Assembly (NCBI GenBank): GCA_001898995.1 | Contig: MKVZ01000004.1 | Span: forward strand, 45,115-109,114 | Source: Rhizobiales bacterium 63-22 | GTDB lineage: Bacteria > Pseudomonadota > Alphaproteobacteria > Rhizobiales > Rhizobiaceae | Length of the DNA stretch: 64,000 bases | Direction: 5' to 3' | In this document: in pieces, positions 8,937-17,817 of the stretch | Position numbering within the stretch: position 1 is the first letter of the stretch | Layout of the letters: every line of letters begins with the position of its first letter | Made by a program: the position numbers and the translations under genes | The notes under the pieces: model-generated | Seen by the model: only the letters and a program-made list of their open reading frames with translations | Databases searched by the model: none | Told to the model about the DNA's origin: nothing

Positions 8937-9086
8937 CCTGGAGGGGAAAACCGGGCGGGCTATGACCGGCACCATGGCTTTTTCGAGACACGGTTAACAG
9001 CTTGCTAAGGCTTGGTGGCTATGATCGCCCGTGCCGGCCTGAATGGTGAACCGCCGGCGGTTCAGAGTCCACCGGAGTATCCCTGC

Positions 9087-10118
9087 GTGTCAAACGATCT
9101 GTTCCGCGCCCTGGAGGAGATTTCAGGCAACCGGAGCCAGCCGCAATCGAAAGCGGGCAAGGCCGACGACCTGCTGGTGGCGGCGGTTTCCGCTTTCGCG
9201 GGGATCACGCGTCCGGGGCGGCAGGACATGCAGCAATTCGAGGATCTGGCGATGCCGCTCCTGCATTGCGCGAGCGCGCGCGGCAAGCGGCAGGCGGCGG
9301 ATATACTGGCGCGGCTGGACGAGGCGCCACGCCGCATCGTGCTGGCACTGGCGGAAGAGCCGGTCGAGATTTCCGCGCCGCTTCTCCTGCGCTCGCCGCT
9401 GCTGCGGCCCGGCGATCTCGTCGAACTCACCGGCAGGCACGGTCTCGCGCATGCCCGCGTCATCGCGCGGCGGCAATCGGACGATTCCCTCCTGCGATGC
9501 GTGCTGCACAGTTTCGCCGATCCCGTCATCGACCGCACGCTGGCATTGCAGGAAAGCCTTGCCGATCTCAACGCGGAGCCGCTGGAGAACCAGCCTCCGC
9601 CCGACGCTCCGGCGAAGAAACCCTTCCCGATGCAAAATGCCGGTTCCGAACAGCTTGCGCATGCCCTGCAACGGCCCTTTTTCGAAGTCGGCCACCTGCC
9701 CGGCTCCGAACGGCTGATCGACACGGCGCTGCTGATCGACGACCGCTTCTTCCACCACGCGCTTGCCGACACGTTCGGCCTGTCGCTCGACCGTGCCGAA
9801 ACCATCGTCGGACGATGGCCGGATTCATATCTGCCCATCGCGCTGAAGGCGCTCGGTTTTTCGGCGGCGGAGTGTTTCCTGACCATGACGGCGGTTCTGG
9901 GCACGATCGAGACCGATCGCGAGGGCCTGCGCGAGTTCGTGCATATCTATCGCTCCATCGACCGCGAAAAGGCACTGGCGCTGGTGCGGCGCTGGCGCGC
10001 CGAGGACATGGCGGCCACGCTGCGAGGCAAGCTGCGCGAAATGGCGGAGGACCACGAAACGCCACCGACCGACGCTGCCAATTGCGACGCGCCGAAGCCG
10101 AGCAGATCGGTAAAGTAG
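9087..10118 (+). CDS. DUF2336 domain protein
   Basis: The frame is open from 9012, but a GTG at 9087 with GGAG about 10 bases upstream gives the natural N-terminus VSNDLFRALEEISG, so I prefer it (343 residues). The protein is helical and HEAT-like over its length, with LLRSPLLRPGDLVEL and a C-terminal region rich in charged helices. DUF2336 proteins are common in Alphaproteobacteria and mostly uncharacterised. No membrane segment is seen. Confidence 0.7.
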   Translation: MSNDLFRALEEISGNRSQPQSKAGKADDLLVAAVSAFAGITRPGRQDMQQFEDLAMPLLHCASARGKRQAADILARLDEAPRRIVLALAEEPVEISAPLLLRSPLLRPGDLVELTGRHGLAHARVIARRQSDDSLLRCVLHSFADPVIDRTLALQESLADLNAEPLENQPPPDAPAKKPFPMQNAGSEQLAHALQRPFFEVGHLPGSERLIDTALLIDDRFFHHALADTFGLSLDRAETIVGRWPDSYLPIALKALGFSAAECFLTMTAVLGTIETDREGLREFVHIYRSIDREKALALVRRWRAEDMAATLRGKLREMAEDHETPPTDAANCDAPKPSRSVK

Positions 10119-10136
10119 GGGTTTCAGTTCACGATT

Positions 10137-10487
10137 TCAGTTTTCGGGCGCCAGAGCAAGAAATTCCGCCGTTGCGCCGATATTTTCCAGTTCCACCAGC
10201 CAGAGGTCGGGATCGAAGCGGATTTCCCGCTCCATGCGTTCGCCGATGGCCAGATCGTCGGCCTCGTGCAGGATGCGCTGGAAACGGCGCTCGCCGTCCG
10301 CCTCATCGTCGTAGGAAGCCTGCGGCGCCGGCGCGTAGAGGTCGCTGCGGCCGGAACACCCGCTCACCCTGACGAAGATCGCGCCCGCCTCCCCCGCGCC
10401 GCGCCGCGCGAGATAGGCGAAGCCGCCCGCGCCCTCGACCTTGCGGATCAGCGCCGACACCCAGAAATCGGAGGTGAGCCGGACCAT
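10137..10487 (-). CDS. DUF1491 family protein
   Basis: This small cytoplasmic protein of 116 residues matches the alphaproteobacterial DUF1491 pattern: an N-terminal VRLTSDFWVSALIRKVE, a central GAIFVRVSG, and REIRFDPDLWLVELE near the C-terminus. Its ATG follows the stop of the upstream peptidoglycan-binding gene directly, so both are likely in one transcript. The function is unknown. Confidence 0.8.
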   Translation of the reverse strand: MVRLTSDFWVSALIRKVEGAGGFAYLARRGAGEAGAIFVRVSGCSGRSDLYAPAPQASYDDEADGERRFQRILHEADDLAIGERMEREIRFDPDLWLVELENIGATAEFLALAPEN

Positions 10488-11465
10488 TCAGCCGATCAGC
10501 CCGATCTCGCGCATCTTGGCGATGAGCGTCGCGTCGATCCGCCCGGTCACGGGCATGTTGAACAGTCTCTGGAAGTCGCGGATGGCCGCTTCCGTGGCCT
10601 TGCCCTGCCGGCCGTTGACCGGCACCTGATCGTTGCCGAAGGCCTTGAGACCCGCCTGCACGCGCACGATATCCTGCGGTGACACATTATCGGCCACCGC
10701 CGGCTGTTTGGCAGGCGCGGCGGATTCGGTTTTTCGGTAGGAGGCGAGTTCGGGCTTCGGGCGCGGCGCGTCGTCGCGGACCGCCGTCGCCGGTTGGGGC
10801 TGCGGGCGCGCCGACGGCACGGCGATCCGGATCACCTTCGCCACCGCGTCCTGACCGGAGTCGGGGGCTGCGATCCGCGTCGCGGCATCCGGTTGCCGGG
10901 CGGCGGCCTTCTGCTGCAATGCGTGCCAGCGTTCCAGCGCCGCGCGGGTCTGCGGCCCGGAAAAGCCGTCTACTGGCCCCTTGTAGATGCCAAGCGCCGA
11001 AAGCCGCAATTGCGTGCGGGCAACGTCGATGTCGGCCTTGGGGCTGAGCGCCGGCAGCATGTCGTCCGTGACCTTGGCCGCCATCTGCAAGGCATCGGGC
11101 GCAGCACTGACGGGAGGGACGGATGCGGAACCGGTCGGGGCGGCTGTCGCCGCCTGCTGCACGGGCTTCGCCGCCGGTTCCTTGGCCGTCGTCGCTGCCG
11201 TGCCGGGCAGGACGGCGCGCGGCGTCGGCTTGAACACGAGATCGGGCCGCGTGCGGAAGAACACGCTGCTGTGCGCCTCCGGCTGATACCAGAGCGCATT
11301 GGCCGAAACGAAACCGAGCACGACGAGAAAAGCCGCCGCGCCGCCGGTCAGCGCGGGATTGCGCAGGACGAACTCGCCCGCCGCCAGCGCCAGCACCGAG
11401 ACGGCACTGAACAGAAAGCGGACCAGCCGTTCGGCAAGGCTAGGCTGTCTTGCGTTCTTGCGCAT
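10488..11465 (-). CDS. Membrane protein with peptidoglycan-binding domains
   Basis: I place the start at ATG 11463-11465 because GGAGGAG lies 7 bases upstream. The product has about 325 residues: two membrane segments (about 14-33 and 37-55), a Pro/Ala-rich linker, and two PG_binding_1-like repeats. The first shows VARTQLRLSALGIYKGPVDG and the second VRVQAGLKAFGNDQVPVNGR. Such proteins tether to or sense peptidoglycan. It overlaps the histidine kinase gene by 26 bp and may be part of the same signalling or envelope unit. Confidence 0.8.
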   Translation of the reverse strand: MRKNARQPSLAERLVRFLFSAVSVLALAAGEFVLRNPALTGGAAAFLVVLGFVSANALWYQPEAHSSVFFRTRPDLVFKPTPRAVLPGTAATTAKEPAAKPVQQAATAAPTGSASVPPVSAAPDALQMAAKVTDDMLPALSPKADIDVARTQLRLSALGIYKGPVDGFSGPQTRAALERWHALQQKAAARQPDAATRIAAPDSGQDAVAKVIRIAVPSARPQPQPATAVRDDAPRPKPELASYRKTESAAPAKQPAVADNVSPQDIVRVQAGLKAFGNDQVPVNGRQGKATEAAIRDFQRLFNMPVTGRIDATLIAKMREIGLIG

Positions 11466-13332
11466 GGGTTTGCTCCTCCGGGCCTTCGTCCCGGTCTTCG
11501 CTGCTGCCCTCGTCCTTCCGTTGCCCGTCATGTCGCCTTTCTCCGGGGCGGCGGCGCATGTCGATCACCACGTTCGCGCCCGGTCCCTGCTTTTCGTCTT
11601 CCTCTTGCTGCAAATCCCCCAGCCCAGTCGCCGGTCCGGCTACCGGCAGGCGCACGGTGACGACCGTGCCTTCGCCGGGACAACTGCGGATATTCATCGA
11701 ACCCTGATGCAGTTCCACCAGGCCGCGCACCACGGACAGGCCGAGGCCGCTACCCTCTTGCGCGCGCGTATAGCTGTTGTCGGCGCGCATGAAGGGGGCG
11801 CCGATACGCGCCAGATCGTCGGGCGCAATGCCGATGCCGGTATCGGAAACGCTGATTTCCAGCACGGCGCGGCCATCGGCCATGACGCGCGCGGCATCGA
11901 TGTTGACGCAGCCGCCGGCCTGCGTGAACTTCACCGCATTGCCCGCCAGATTGAGCAATATCTGCTGCACCGCGCGCCGGTCGGCCACCACCTCGCCGAT
12001 GTCCCTGCCCACGCGCTGGCAGAAGGCAACGCCCTTTTCCCCGGCCTGCGGCAGCATCACCGCCGCGCACATCTCCGCCGCCTCGCGGAAGGCGAAGCCC
12101 TGCGGCGCGATGCGGTAAGTGCCGCTTTCGAGCCGTGCATTGTCGAGCATGGCATCGACCAGTTCCAGCATGTAATGGCCGGAGCGGTGGATCAGCCCGG
12201 CATATTCGTGCCGCTTTTCCTCGCCGAGCCGCCCATCGATACCGTGCGACAGCAGGTCGGAAAAACCGATGATGGAATTGAGCGGCGTGCGCAATTCATG
12301 CGCGACACCGGCGAGCAGACGGCCCTTGCCGATGCGCTCGGCCTCAAGCTGCGCTTCGAGTGCCGCGATCTCCTGCTTCAGCCGCTGCTCCTCCTCCAGC
12401 GAACGACCCACCAGCATGATCGCCGCGCCAGAACCCGCGCCCTCCACGCGATAGGCGCGGAAGACCGGCGCGCCGTCCTCGATGGAACGCAGGCGCAGAT
12501 CGGCCCGCCCCGACGCCTTGCCCACGCGCAGGTCGGCCAGAAGCGACAGATAGGCCACGCGGTCGCCGACATGGACCCGGTCGAGAAGCGGCGTGCCTTG
12601 CAGCATCCCGGCCTTGACGCCGAGGCGTTTCGCCGTCGCCGCGTCCGCCGCCGTCACGATGCCCTCCGCGTCGAGGCCGAAACGCAGATCGCCGCCGGCC
12701 AATACCGTATCGGGCGCGGTTTGCGGCATGGCAACCATCCGCGTCCTGTCCGCAGCCCAAGCGAGGCTGCGCGCCACGAGGCTTGCCGCATAGAGCAGCA
12801 TGACCGCAAGAGCAGCGAGCGAAGCGTCCGCGATCGCGCCGCCGCTCCTGACCGCGAAACCAGCGAGGATGCAAGCGGCGGCGACCGCGCCCGCAAAGGC
12901 CGCGCCGGGCTTGCGGCTCGTAAACCAGATTTCGAGCGGCAGAGCGGCGACCATCAGGCAAAGCGCGCCGGCGAGCGCCGCATTGCCCCCCGGCCAGAGG
13001 CCGAGAGCGGCAAGTCCTGCACCGTAGACGGTGAAATTGAGCGTGCCGAGGAGCCCCGCGCCAAGGCCAAGGCGAGACAGGGCGCAGAAGATCATCGCCA
13101 TGCCGGCGAAGCCTGCCGCCAGCGCGGCAAATTCCGTCAGGCCGACAGCGCGGCCCGATGCGAGCAGTGCCGCGCACAGCAGCAGCGGCACGAGGAGGAG
13201 CGAATCGGCCACGCGCACGCGCGTGGCATCCGCCCCGTCGGCCCAGCGCAGGCGCAACCGCGCATAGGAGCGCGCAACTCCCCGCATGACGGCACCCGGT
13301 TTTCCCGCTGTTTTCAGAAGAATGGCGTTCAA
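11440..13332 (-). CDS. Membrane sensor histidine kinase
   Basis: The protein has about 630 residues with a run of six to eight hydrophobic segments (about 45-190), a PAS-like region (215-310), a coiled coil (315-340) and a complete kinase core: H box HELRTPLN with His345, an N box NLAGNAVKF, DTGIGI and GSGLGLS. The tail after the kinase is charged and low in complexity. The TTG start at 13332 is weak; an ATG at 13287 is the alternative. No response regulator is adjacent. It resembles the PleC/DivJ-like kinases of Alphaproteobacteria, but which one cannot be told. Confidence 0.85.
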   Translation of the reverse strand: MNAILLKTAGKPGAVMRGVARSYARLRLRWADGADATRVRVADSLLLVPLLLCAALLASGRAVGLTEFAALAAGFAGMAMIFCALSRLGLGAGLLGTLNFTVYGAGLAALGLWPGGNAALAGALCLMVAALPLEIWFTSRKPGAAFAGAVAAACILAGFAVRSGGAIADASLAALAVMLLYAASLVARSLAWAADRTRMVAMPQTAPDTVLAGGDLRFGLDAEGIVTAADAATAKRLGVKAGMLQGTPLLDRVHVGDRVAYLSLLADLRVGKASGRADLRLRSIEDGAPVFRAYRVEGAGSGAAIMLVGRSLEEEQRLKQEIAALEAQLEAERIGKGRLLAGVAHELRTPLNSIIGFSDLLSHGIDGRLGEEKRHEYAGLIHRSGHYMLELVDAMLDNARLESGTYRIAPQGFAFREAAEMCAAVMLPQAGEKGVAFCQRVGRDIGEVVADRRAVQQILLNLAGNAVKFTQAGGCVNIDAARVMADGRAVLEISVSDTGIGIAPDDLARIGAPFMRADNSYTRAQEGSGLGLSVVRGLVELHQGSMNIRSCPGEGTVVTVRLPVAGPATGLGDLQQEEDEKQGPGANVVIDMRRRPGERRHDGQRKDEGSSEDRDEGPEEQTHAQERKTA

Positions 13333-13710
13333 CGTGCCTACTCGCTCGATACTCTTTTACGCAATCGTCGTGCGCCTTATCAGGCGCATTGTGACGATCT
13401 ATTTTTTCGTTTGAGCATCGGATGATCCGAAAACCGGTTCCCACTTTTCGGTCCGATGCTCTCGCCTTTACACGCCGCGCATCGTTACCCGCTCTTACAG
13501 AGGCGGCATGTGCGGCGACGCCAAGGATGGCAACGAGGCTTTAAGGAAAGGATAAAACCGGGCCGCCTGAAATCCATATGGGGCCGATCGGCGGCCTTGC
13601 GGCAGTGCTTTTCCCGCTATGGTAAACAGAGAGTGGAGAAGCCTGCGGTTACGGAATCTTTTCGATTTGGCCAGAGAATGGCATTATTCTGCACGAACGA
13701 CAGCGAAGCC
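13333..13710. other. Intergenic region with repeat A2
   Basis: This divergent 378-bp gap contains the palindromic repeat at 13364-13461. The rest (13462-13710) has no convincing gene; an open frame runs through it into the DUF5330 gene but lacks a supported start. Promoters for both flanking genes must lie here. Confidence 0.5.
13364..13461. repeat. Two-palindrome intergenic repeat, copy A2
   Basis: This is the same architecture and nearly the same sequence as copy A1: ATCGTC / GACGAT around a GCGCC-rich loop, then GAGCATCGGA / TCCGATGCTC around CCGAAAACCGGTTCCCAC. It sits just upstream of the histidine kinase start. Confidence 0.9.
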
Positions 13711-14163
13711 ATGATCCGTTTCCTTCTCAAGTCCATTTTCTGGCTGTCGCTGGCCTTCATCGTGCTGCCGCGCATGTTTCCGCCCGGCCCAGAGGACAGG
13801 ACACCGGAAAAGATCGCCGCCACGCCCGCACCGAAGCAACCGGACGCGGTGGGTCGCCTTGTCGCCGACGGCCGGTCGGCGCTCCAGATCGGCAAGGTCT
13901 GCGCGGACAATCCCGCCTTCTGCGAGAAAGGCGCGGCACTGGCTTCCAGCGCCGGTAGCGGCGTCATGGAAGGAAGCCGCGCCGCGCTCGAATATCTGAG
14001 CAGCCGGTTCGGCGGCAAGCCGGCCGCGACCCCGGCAAAGCCGGAACCGGCCGCCGCGCCGGTTCCGGCAGTGGCGGCACGGGCCACCGCCGGAACGCCG
14101 GGATTCATCCCCGTGCCGACACCGCGCGCGGAGGCGCTTCGGGCAATTTCGGCACGCAACTGA
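13711..14163 (+). CDS. DUF5330-like membrane-anchored protein
   Basis: From ATG 13711 the product has 150 residues: an N-terminal anchor (2-20), then SALQIGKVCADNPAFCEKGAAL-type sequence with two Cys in the conserved VCADNPAFC motif, and a Pro/Ala-rich C-terminus. The CADNPAFC motif is what I associate with DUF5330 of Hyphomicrobiales. The Cys pair probably forms a disulfide in the periplasm. The function is unknown. Confidence 0.65.
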   Translation: MIRFLLKSIFWLSLAFIVLPRMFPPGPEDRTPEKIAATPAPKQPDAVGRLVADGRSALQIGKVCADNPAFCEKGAALASSAGSGVMEGSRAALEYLSSRFGGKPAATPAKPEPAAAPVPAVAARATAGTPGFIPVPTPRAEALRAISARN

Positions 14164-14238
14164 ACGGTTTTCCGTGACCTCGCGGCCTGTCCATCCTATA
14201 TAGACGGCAAGACCTCCCCTTCATTTCAGGCGAGCACC

Positions 14239-14664
14239 ATGACCGCAGGCATAGACAGCATCATTTCCGATTTCGAGTTTCTGGACGACTGGGAAGACCG
14301 CTATCGCTATGTCATCGATCTCGGCAAGGACTTGCCGCCCTATCCCGACGAGGCACGCGACGCGGCGCACAAGGTGCAGGGCTGCGTCAGTCAGGTCTGG
14401 CTCAAAACCACGTCGAAGGGCGGCGACGATCCGGTGATCGAGTTTATGGGCGATTCCGACGCGCATATCGTGCGCGGGCTGGTGGCGATCGTGCTGGCAC
14501 TCTATTCGGGCCGCAGGGCGTCGGAGATTCTCGCCATAGAACCGGAAACCGTGCTGAAGAAGCTCGGCCTCGACGAAAACCTCACCCCGCAGCGCTCCAA
14601 CGGCCTGCGCGCCATGGTGGCCCGCATCCGCCGAGAGGCGGAAGCAGCAAGGGAATCAGCGTAA
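14239..14664 (+). CDS. sufE: SufE family cysteine desulfurization protein
   Basis: The 141-residue product is a typical SufE, which accepts sulfur from the SufS desulfurase for Fe-S cluster assembly. The sulfur-accepting Cys49 lies in VQGCVSQVWL, and the family pattern LDDWEDRYRYVIDLG, LP, ALYSGR and LGL..LTPQRSNGL is complete. No suf cluster genes are nearby; it converges with the amidase gene with a 9-bp overlap of 3' ends. Confidence 0.93.
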   Translation: MTAGIDSIISDFEFLDDWEDRYRYVIDLGKDLPPYPDEARDAAHKVQGCVSQVWLKTTSKGGDDPVIEFMGDSDAHIVRGLVAIVLALYSGRRASEILAIEPETVLKKLGLDENLTPQRSNGLRAMVARIRREAEAARESA

Positions 14665-15948
14665 CACCGTTTCCACCGACAGCGCCGCCGCGAGCAGGTT
14701 CCTGTCCGTGCCGCCGCGCGCTGTGAGCATCAGCCCGGCAGGCAACCCCACTCCCGGCATTGGCAATGTCACGCTGCAAAGGCCGAACTGGTTGGCCACC
14801 TGCGTGTTGCGCAGAAGCAATCCTTCGACACGGTCATATTCGGTCTCGTCATGGCTGACCGAGGCAATCGTCGGCGCGACGATAGGCGTCGTTGGCGTGG
14901 CCATCATGGCGAAGCCTTGCAGCCGCGCATCCATTTCCGCGGCAAGCGCCGCGCGTGTCTCCATCAGTTCGGCATAGGCGGCGTCCGGCACCTTGATGCG
15001 CACGGACAACGGTCGTTTCACCCTCTCATCCACATCGGCCAGCGGATCGGAAAGCCATGTCGCGGCATGGATGCGGCTTGCCTCTATCCCGACGATGGAG
15101 CCGATGCGCGTGGCCTCGCCAAGACGCGCGATCAGATCGTCCACCCCGATATCGGCAAGGACCGCGCCCGCCTTTCGCAGCGCGGCGAGGCTTTCCTCGA
15201 AACGCGCGGCCACCGCCGGCTCCATGGCCGACAGCAGACGCCCTTTCGGCAGGCCGATGCGCAGTCCGGCAAGCGGCAGAGGCTGCGGCAGCACCGGCGC
15301 CTCGCCGGCCATGACCGCATCGGCAAGGGCGAGATCGGCGACTTTTTTCGCAAGCGGGCCGATGGAATCGAGCGAGGGCGACAGCGGAAAGGCGCCGTCC
15401 AGCGGGATACGGCCGACGGTCGGCTTGAAACCGGCGAGACCGTTCAGCGCCGCCGGAATACGCACGGAGCCGCCCGTATCCGAGCCGATTGCGATCTCGC
15501 TGGTGCCCTCCGCCGCCGACACCGCAGCACCCGAAGACGAGCCGCCCGCGACACACGCCGGATCGGCGGCATTGCCGGGATTGCCGTAATGCGGGTTGAG
15601 GCCGACCGCCGTGAAGGCGAATTCGGTCATATGCGTCTTGCCGACGATCACCGCGCCTGCCGCGCGCAGGCGCTGGACCACGGCCGCGTCGCGCATGGCG
15701 GGCGGGGCGGAACGGCGAATCGCGGAACCGGCCAGCGTCGGCTCGCCCGCCACGTCGAAGAGATCCTTGATCGATACGATGCGCCCGTCGAGCGGACCGA
15801 GCGCCCGCCCCTCACGCAGGCGCGCATCCGCCGCATCGGCCTCGGCCCGCGCGCGTTCTGCATAAACCGTGCTGAAGACAGGCTCGTGCGTCCGCCGCGC
15901 ATCGAGCCGCGACAGGATCGCCTCCAGCCTTTCCCGGACATCCGGCAT
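14656..15948 (-). CDS. Amidase (amidase signature family)
   Basis: The start at ATG 15946-15948 has GGGAG 8 bases upstream and gives 430 residues. The amidase signature is clear: the cis-Ser/Lys region VSIKDLFDVAGEPT, then GSSSGAAVSAAEG and IGSDTGGSVRIPAALNGLAGFKPT with the catalytic Ser. GatA would be longer and travel with gatB/gatC, so a small-amide or aryl-amide hydrolase is more likely. The substrate cannot be told. Confidence 0.88.
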   Translation of the reverse strand: MPDVRERLEAILSRLDARRTHEPVFSTVYAERARAEADAADARLREGRALGPLDGRIVSIKDLFDVAGEPTLAGSAIRRSAPPAMRDAAVVQRLRAAGAVIVGKTHMTEFAFTAVGLNPHYGNPGNAADPACVAGGSSSGAAVSAAEGTSEIAIGSDTGGSVRIPAALNGLAGFKPTVGRIPLDGAFPLSPSLDSIGPLAKKVADLALADAVMAGEAPVLPQPLPLAGLRIGLPKGRLLSAMEPAVAARFEESLAALRKAGAVLADIGVDDLIARLGEATRIGSIVGIEASRIHAATWLSDPLADVDERVKRPLSVRIKVPDAAYAELMETRAALAAEMDARLQGFAMMATPTTPIVAPTIASVSHDETEYDRVEGLLLRNTQVANQFGLCSVTLPMPGVGLPAGLMLTARGGTDRNLLAAALSVETVLR

Positions 15949-16034
15949 CGATTTCTCCCGGTTGAGGTCGCCGTTGCAGACCGTCGGCGGCAAGCGTTAC
16001 GAACCCGCCGCGCCGCTGTCAATCGCTCCCGTCC

Positions 16035-16586
16035 TCATGACCGCGACCGCATCTTCGGGCGGTAATCCTCCGCGCCCCAATGCAGGATCGCCGGCCGTCG
16101 CGCCTCGCCGCCGCGCGGTGGATGATAATGGCGATGCAGCGCGGCAAGGCCCGCCCTGAGCAGCATCTTGGCCGAGCGCACCGGCCATTGCCGCTCGCGC
16201 TCGACCGTCTCCAGCCCCTTCAGGAAGCAGCAGACGTCGACCAGCACGCCGCCCAGTTCCGGCCCAACCGCCTCCAGCGCCCGCTCGACGCGCATCCGGC
16301 TCGCCAGCGCCATATCCGTCAGTTCCGCGATACCGCCGGGACTGCCATGCCCCCTGCCGCCGGCGACGCCATCCCAGCGCGACGTGACCGACGGCATCAG
16401 CGAGCCGCGCGTGAAATCGGCGCGCAGCCGCTCGCCGGCCTGAAACTCGTCCTCGGTGATGAAGGCCGAGCCGTCCGCGCCCTTGCGGCGGTAGAGCGCG
16501 GCGAGCGGCGATTCGGAAAGGTTCACCTCCACCTTCTCGCCGCCTCCGATCTCCACCGTCGCGGTGAATCGTTTGGCCGCGCTCAT
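16035..16586 (-). CDS. DUF6456 protein, candidate GafZ-like GTA regulator
   Basis: The ATG at 16584-16586 overlaps the upstream stop in an ATGA, so the two genes are coupled; a longer frame begins at 16625. The 183-residue product has an N-terminal variable part, then SPLAALYRRKGADG, FQAGERLRADFTRG and DVCCFLKGLETVERERQWP, which I recognise as the DUF6456 pattern. In Rhodobacter GafA a DnaA-like HTH and a DUF6456-like part are fused, and in Caulobacter GafY and GafZ are adjacent genes that activate the GTA cluster. The equation DUF6456 = GafZ-like is inference from memory of those systems. Confidence 0.7.
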   Translation of the reverse strand: MSAAKRFTATVEIGGGEKVEVNLSESPLAALYRRKGADGSAFITEDEFQAGERLRADFTRGSLMPSVTSRWDGVAGGRGHGSPGGIAELTDMALASRMRVERALEAVGPELGGVLVDVCCFLKGLETVERERQWPVRSAKMLLRAGLAALHRHYHPPRGGEARRPAILHWGAEDYRPKMRSRS

Positions 16587-17059
16587 ACCGCCATCCTCCC
16601 CGCCGTTTTCCCGGCCAGCTTCCATGTGGAAAAAGCCGAACGCACGATCCGCTCGAAGGCGGCGACAATGGCATCGAAATCCTCGTCGTCACGCATGTCC
16701 TCCACGATCTGACAGGCATGCGTCACCGTCGAACGGTCACGCGCGAAGCCCGCGGCCACGTCCGTCATCGCCATGCCGAAGCATGTATGAGCGACATACA
16801 TACCGATCTGGCGCACCCGCGCCACGGGACGGCGGCAGCGCGTGGGCGAGCGCAATTCCTTCCCGTCCATTCCGAAAGCGGCCACGAGCAGGTCGATGAG
16901 CGCATCGCATACCGCAATGTTGCGTCGCGTCCGTCTGGCATCGGGGCGCTTTCGGGGCGGATCGAGACGGATCGCCCGCCCGCGGCGCGCCGCGACCCGC
17001 CGCAACGCCTCGAAGGCCTCCGCACGCGTATGAACCACATGAGACAATTCCAGAAGCAT
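16583..17059 (-). CDS. DnaA domain IV-like HTH protein, candidate GafY-like GTA activator
   Basis: Starting at ATG 17057-17059 (158 residues), the C-terminal half is a DnaA domain IV-like helix-turn-helix: YVAHTCFGMAMTDVAAGF followed by RDRSTVTHACQIVEDMRDD, close to the DnaA signature that reads DNA. No AAA+ ATPase domain is present, so this is not DnaA. The N-terminus is Arg-rich. It is coupled with the DUF6456 gene by ATGA. With GTA head genes about 11 kb away, a GafY role is a strong but untested idea. Confidence 0.8.
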   Translation of the reverse strand: MLLELSHVVHTRAEAFEALRRVAARRGRAIRLDPPRKRPDARRTRRNIAVCDALIDLLVAAFGMDGKELRSPTRCRRPVARVRQIGMYVAHTCFGMAMTDVAAGFARDRSTVTHACQIVEDMRDDEDFDAIVAAFERIVRSAFSTWKLAGKTAGRMAV

Positions 17060-17324
17060 TCTTCTTTCCTCGTTTATATAGGAATATCTTCTTATAACAA
17101 GAAAAATGCAAGCGAGGATAAGTTTAATGAAAAAAGAGTGCGTACAGGGTTTGGCCGGGAATCCCGGTACCTGACTTAATGATTTAAAATCAATAGGAAA
17201 ATGGGTTGCGGAACACCTATTTGCAACTTTTCTGAGGCAGCGTCCGGCAAAAAATTTAGGAATATTATCCCCACTAAGCGGCAACGGGCGATCATGGCGG
17301 CGAAACGCAACGAGGACCGCCGCC

Positions 17325-17627
17325 ATGCACCAGAGCCTGACCGATGCCCGCTATGCCTTCCTTGCCCGCCGCACGGAGGAGCGCATCAACGCCATGCAGC
17401 GCGTGGCCCTGCAAATCATCGCCGGAATCGACATCGACCGGGTGCTGAACGGCGCCCGGCAGGAAAAGGAAAGCGCCGTGCGCCGCCTCGTGCGTCTTAT
17501 CGAGCGCGAAAGGCAGAAGGGCGTCATCGGCCACTGGAGCTACGATCTCAACCGCCATATCGCGCTGAAACAGGCGCTCGACCGGTTGAAGGCGGCGCTC
17601 GTCGCGGACGAACCCTCCCCGGCCTGA
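17325..17627 (+). CDS. Small helical hypothetical protein
   Basis: This gene encodes 100 residues, begins at ATG 17325 with GAGGA about 8-10 bases upstream, and ends before two strong hairpins. The product is almost all helical and charged (ARRTEERINAMQRVALQI; RRLVRLIERERQKGVIGHW) with no Cys and no membrane segment. Similar small conserved cytoplasmic proteins exist in Hyphomicrobiales, but I cannot name a function. Confidence 0.65.
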   Translation: MHQSLTDARYAFLARRTEERINAMQRVALQIIAGIDIDRVLNGARQEKESAVRRLVRLIERERQKGVIGHWSYDLNRHIALKQALDRLKAALVADEPSPA

Positions 17628-17698
17628 TTTGGGCATGAAGCATTTGCAGCCAAATGGAAACATTTGGCGTCGCATAAATGCGGCGAAAACAAATCAAT

Positions 17699-17733
17699 AG
17701 AGCGCCGATCTGATCCCATCAGATCGGCGCTCT
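17699..17733. terminator. Perfect 16-bp stem hairpin, convergent terminator
   Basis: The stem AGAGCGCCGATCTGAT (17699-17714) pairs perfectly with 17718-17733 around a CCC loop. Reading minus, TATTGATTTGTTTTC follows. It lies between the convergent 17325-17627 gene and mucR and probably ends transcription for one or both. Confidence 0.7.
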
Positions 17734-17745
17734 ATGTCATTAAAA

Positions 17746-17784
17746 AAACCGGCCGGACCGCGGCAGTCGCGGTCCGGCCGGTTT
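17746..17784 (-). terminator. Rho-independent terminator of mucR
   Basis: A perfect 17-bp stem, AAACCGGCCGGACCGCG (17746-17762) against 17768-17784, has a 5-base loop. On the minus strand the stem is followed by a T run (17748-17742). This is a classical intrinsic terminator, 33 bp after the mucR stop. Confidence 0.88.
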
Positions 17785-17817
17785 CCATGAATGTCCGTTC
17801 CCGGGCGCGACGCCGGA

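Noticed and set aside
11299..13425. 708-residue plus-strand frame over the histidine kinase
   Set aside because: It is the antisense shadow of the kinase, which has all catalytic boxes.
16583..17059. DnaA or a replication initiator
   Set aside because: Only the DNA-binding end is DnaA-like; the AAA+ domain is missing and no DnaA-box cluster is seen.
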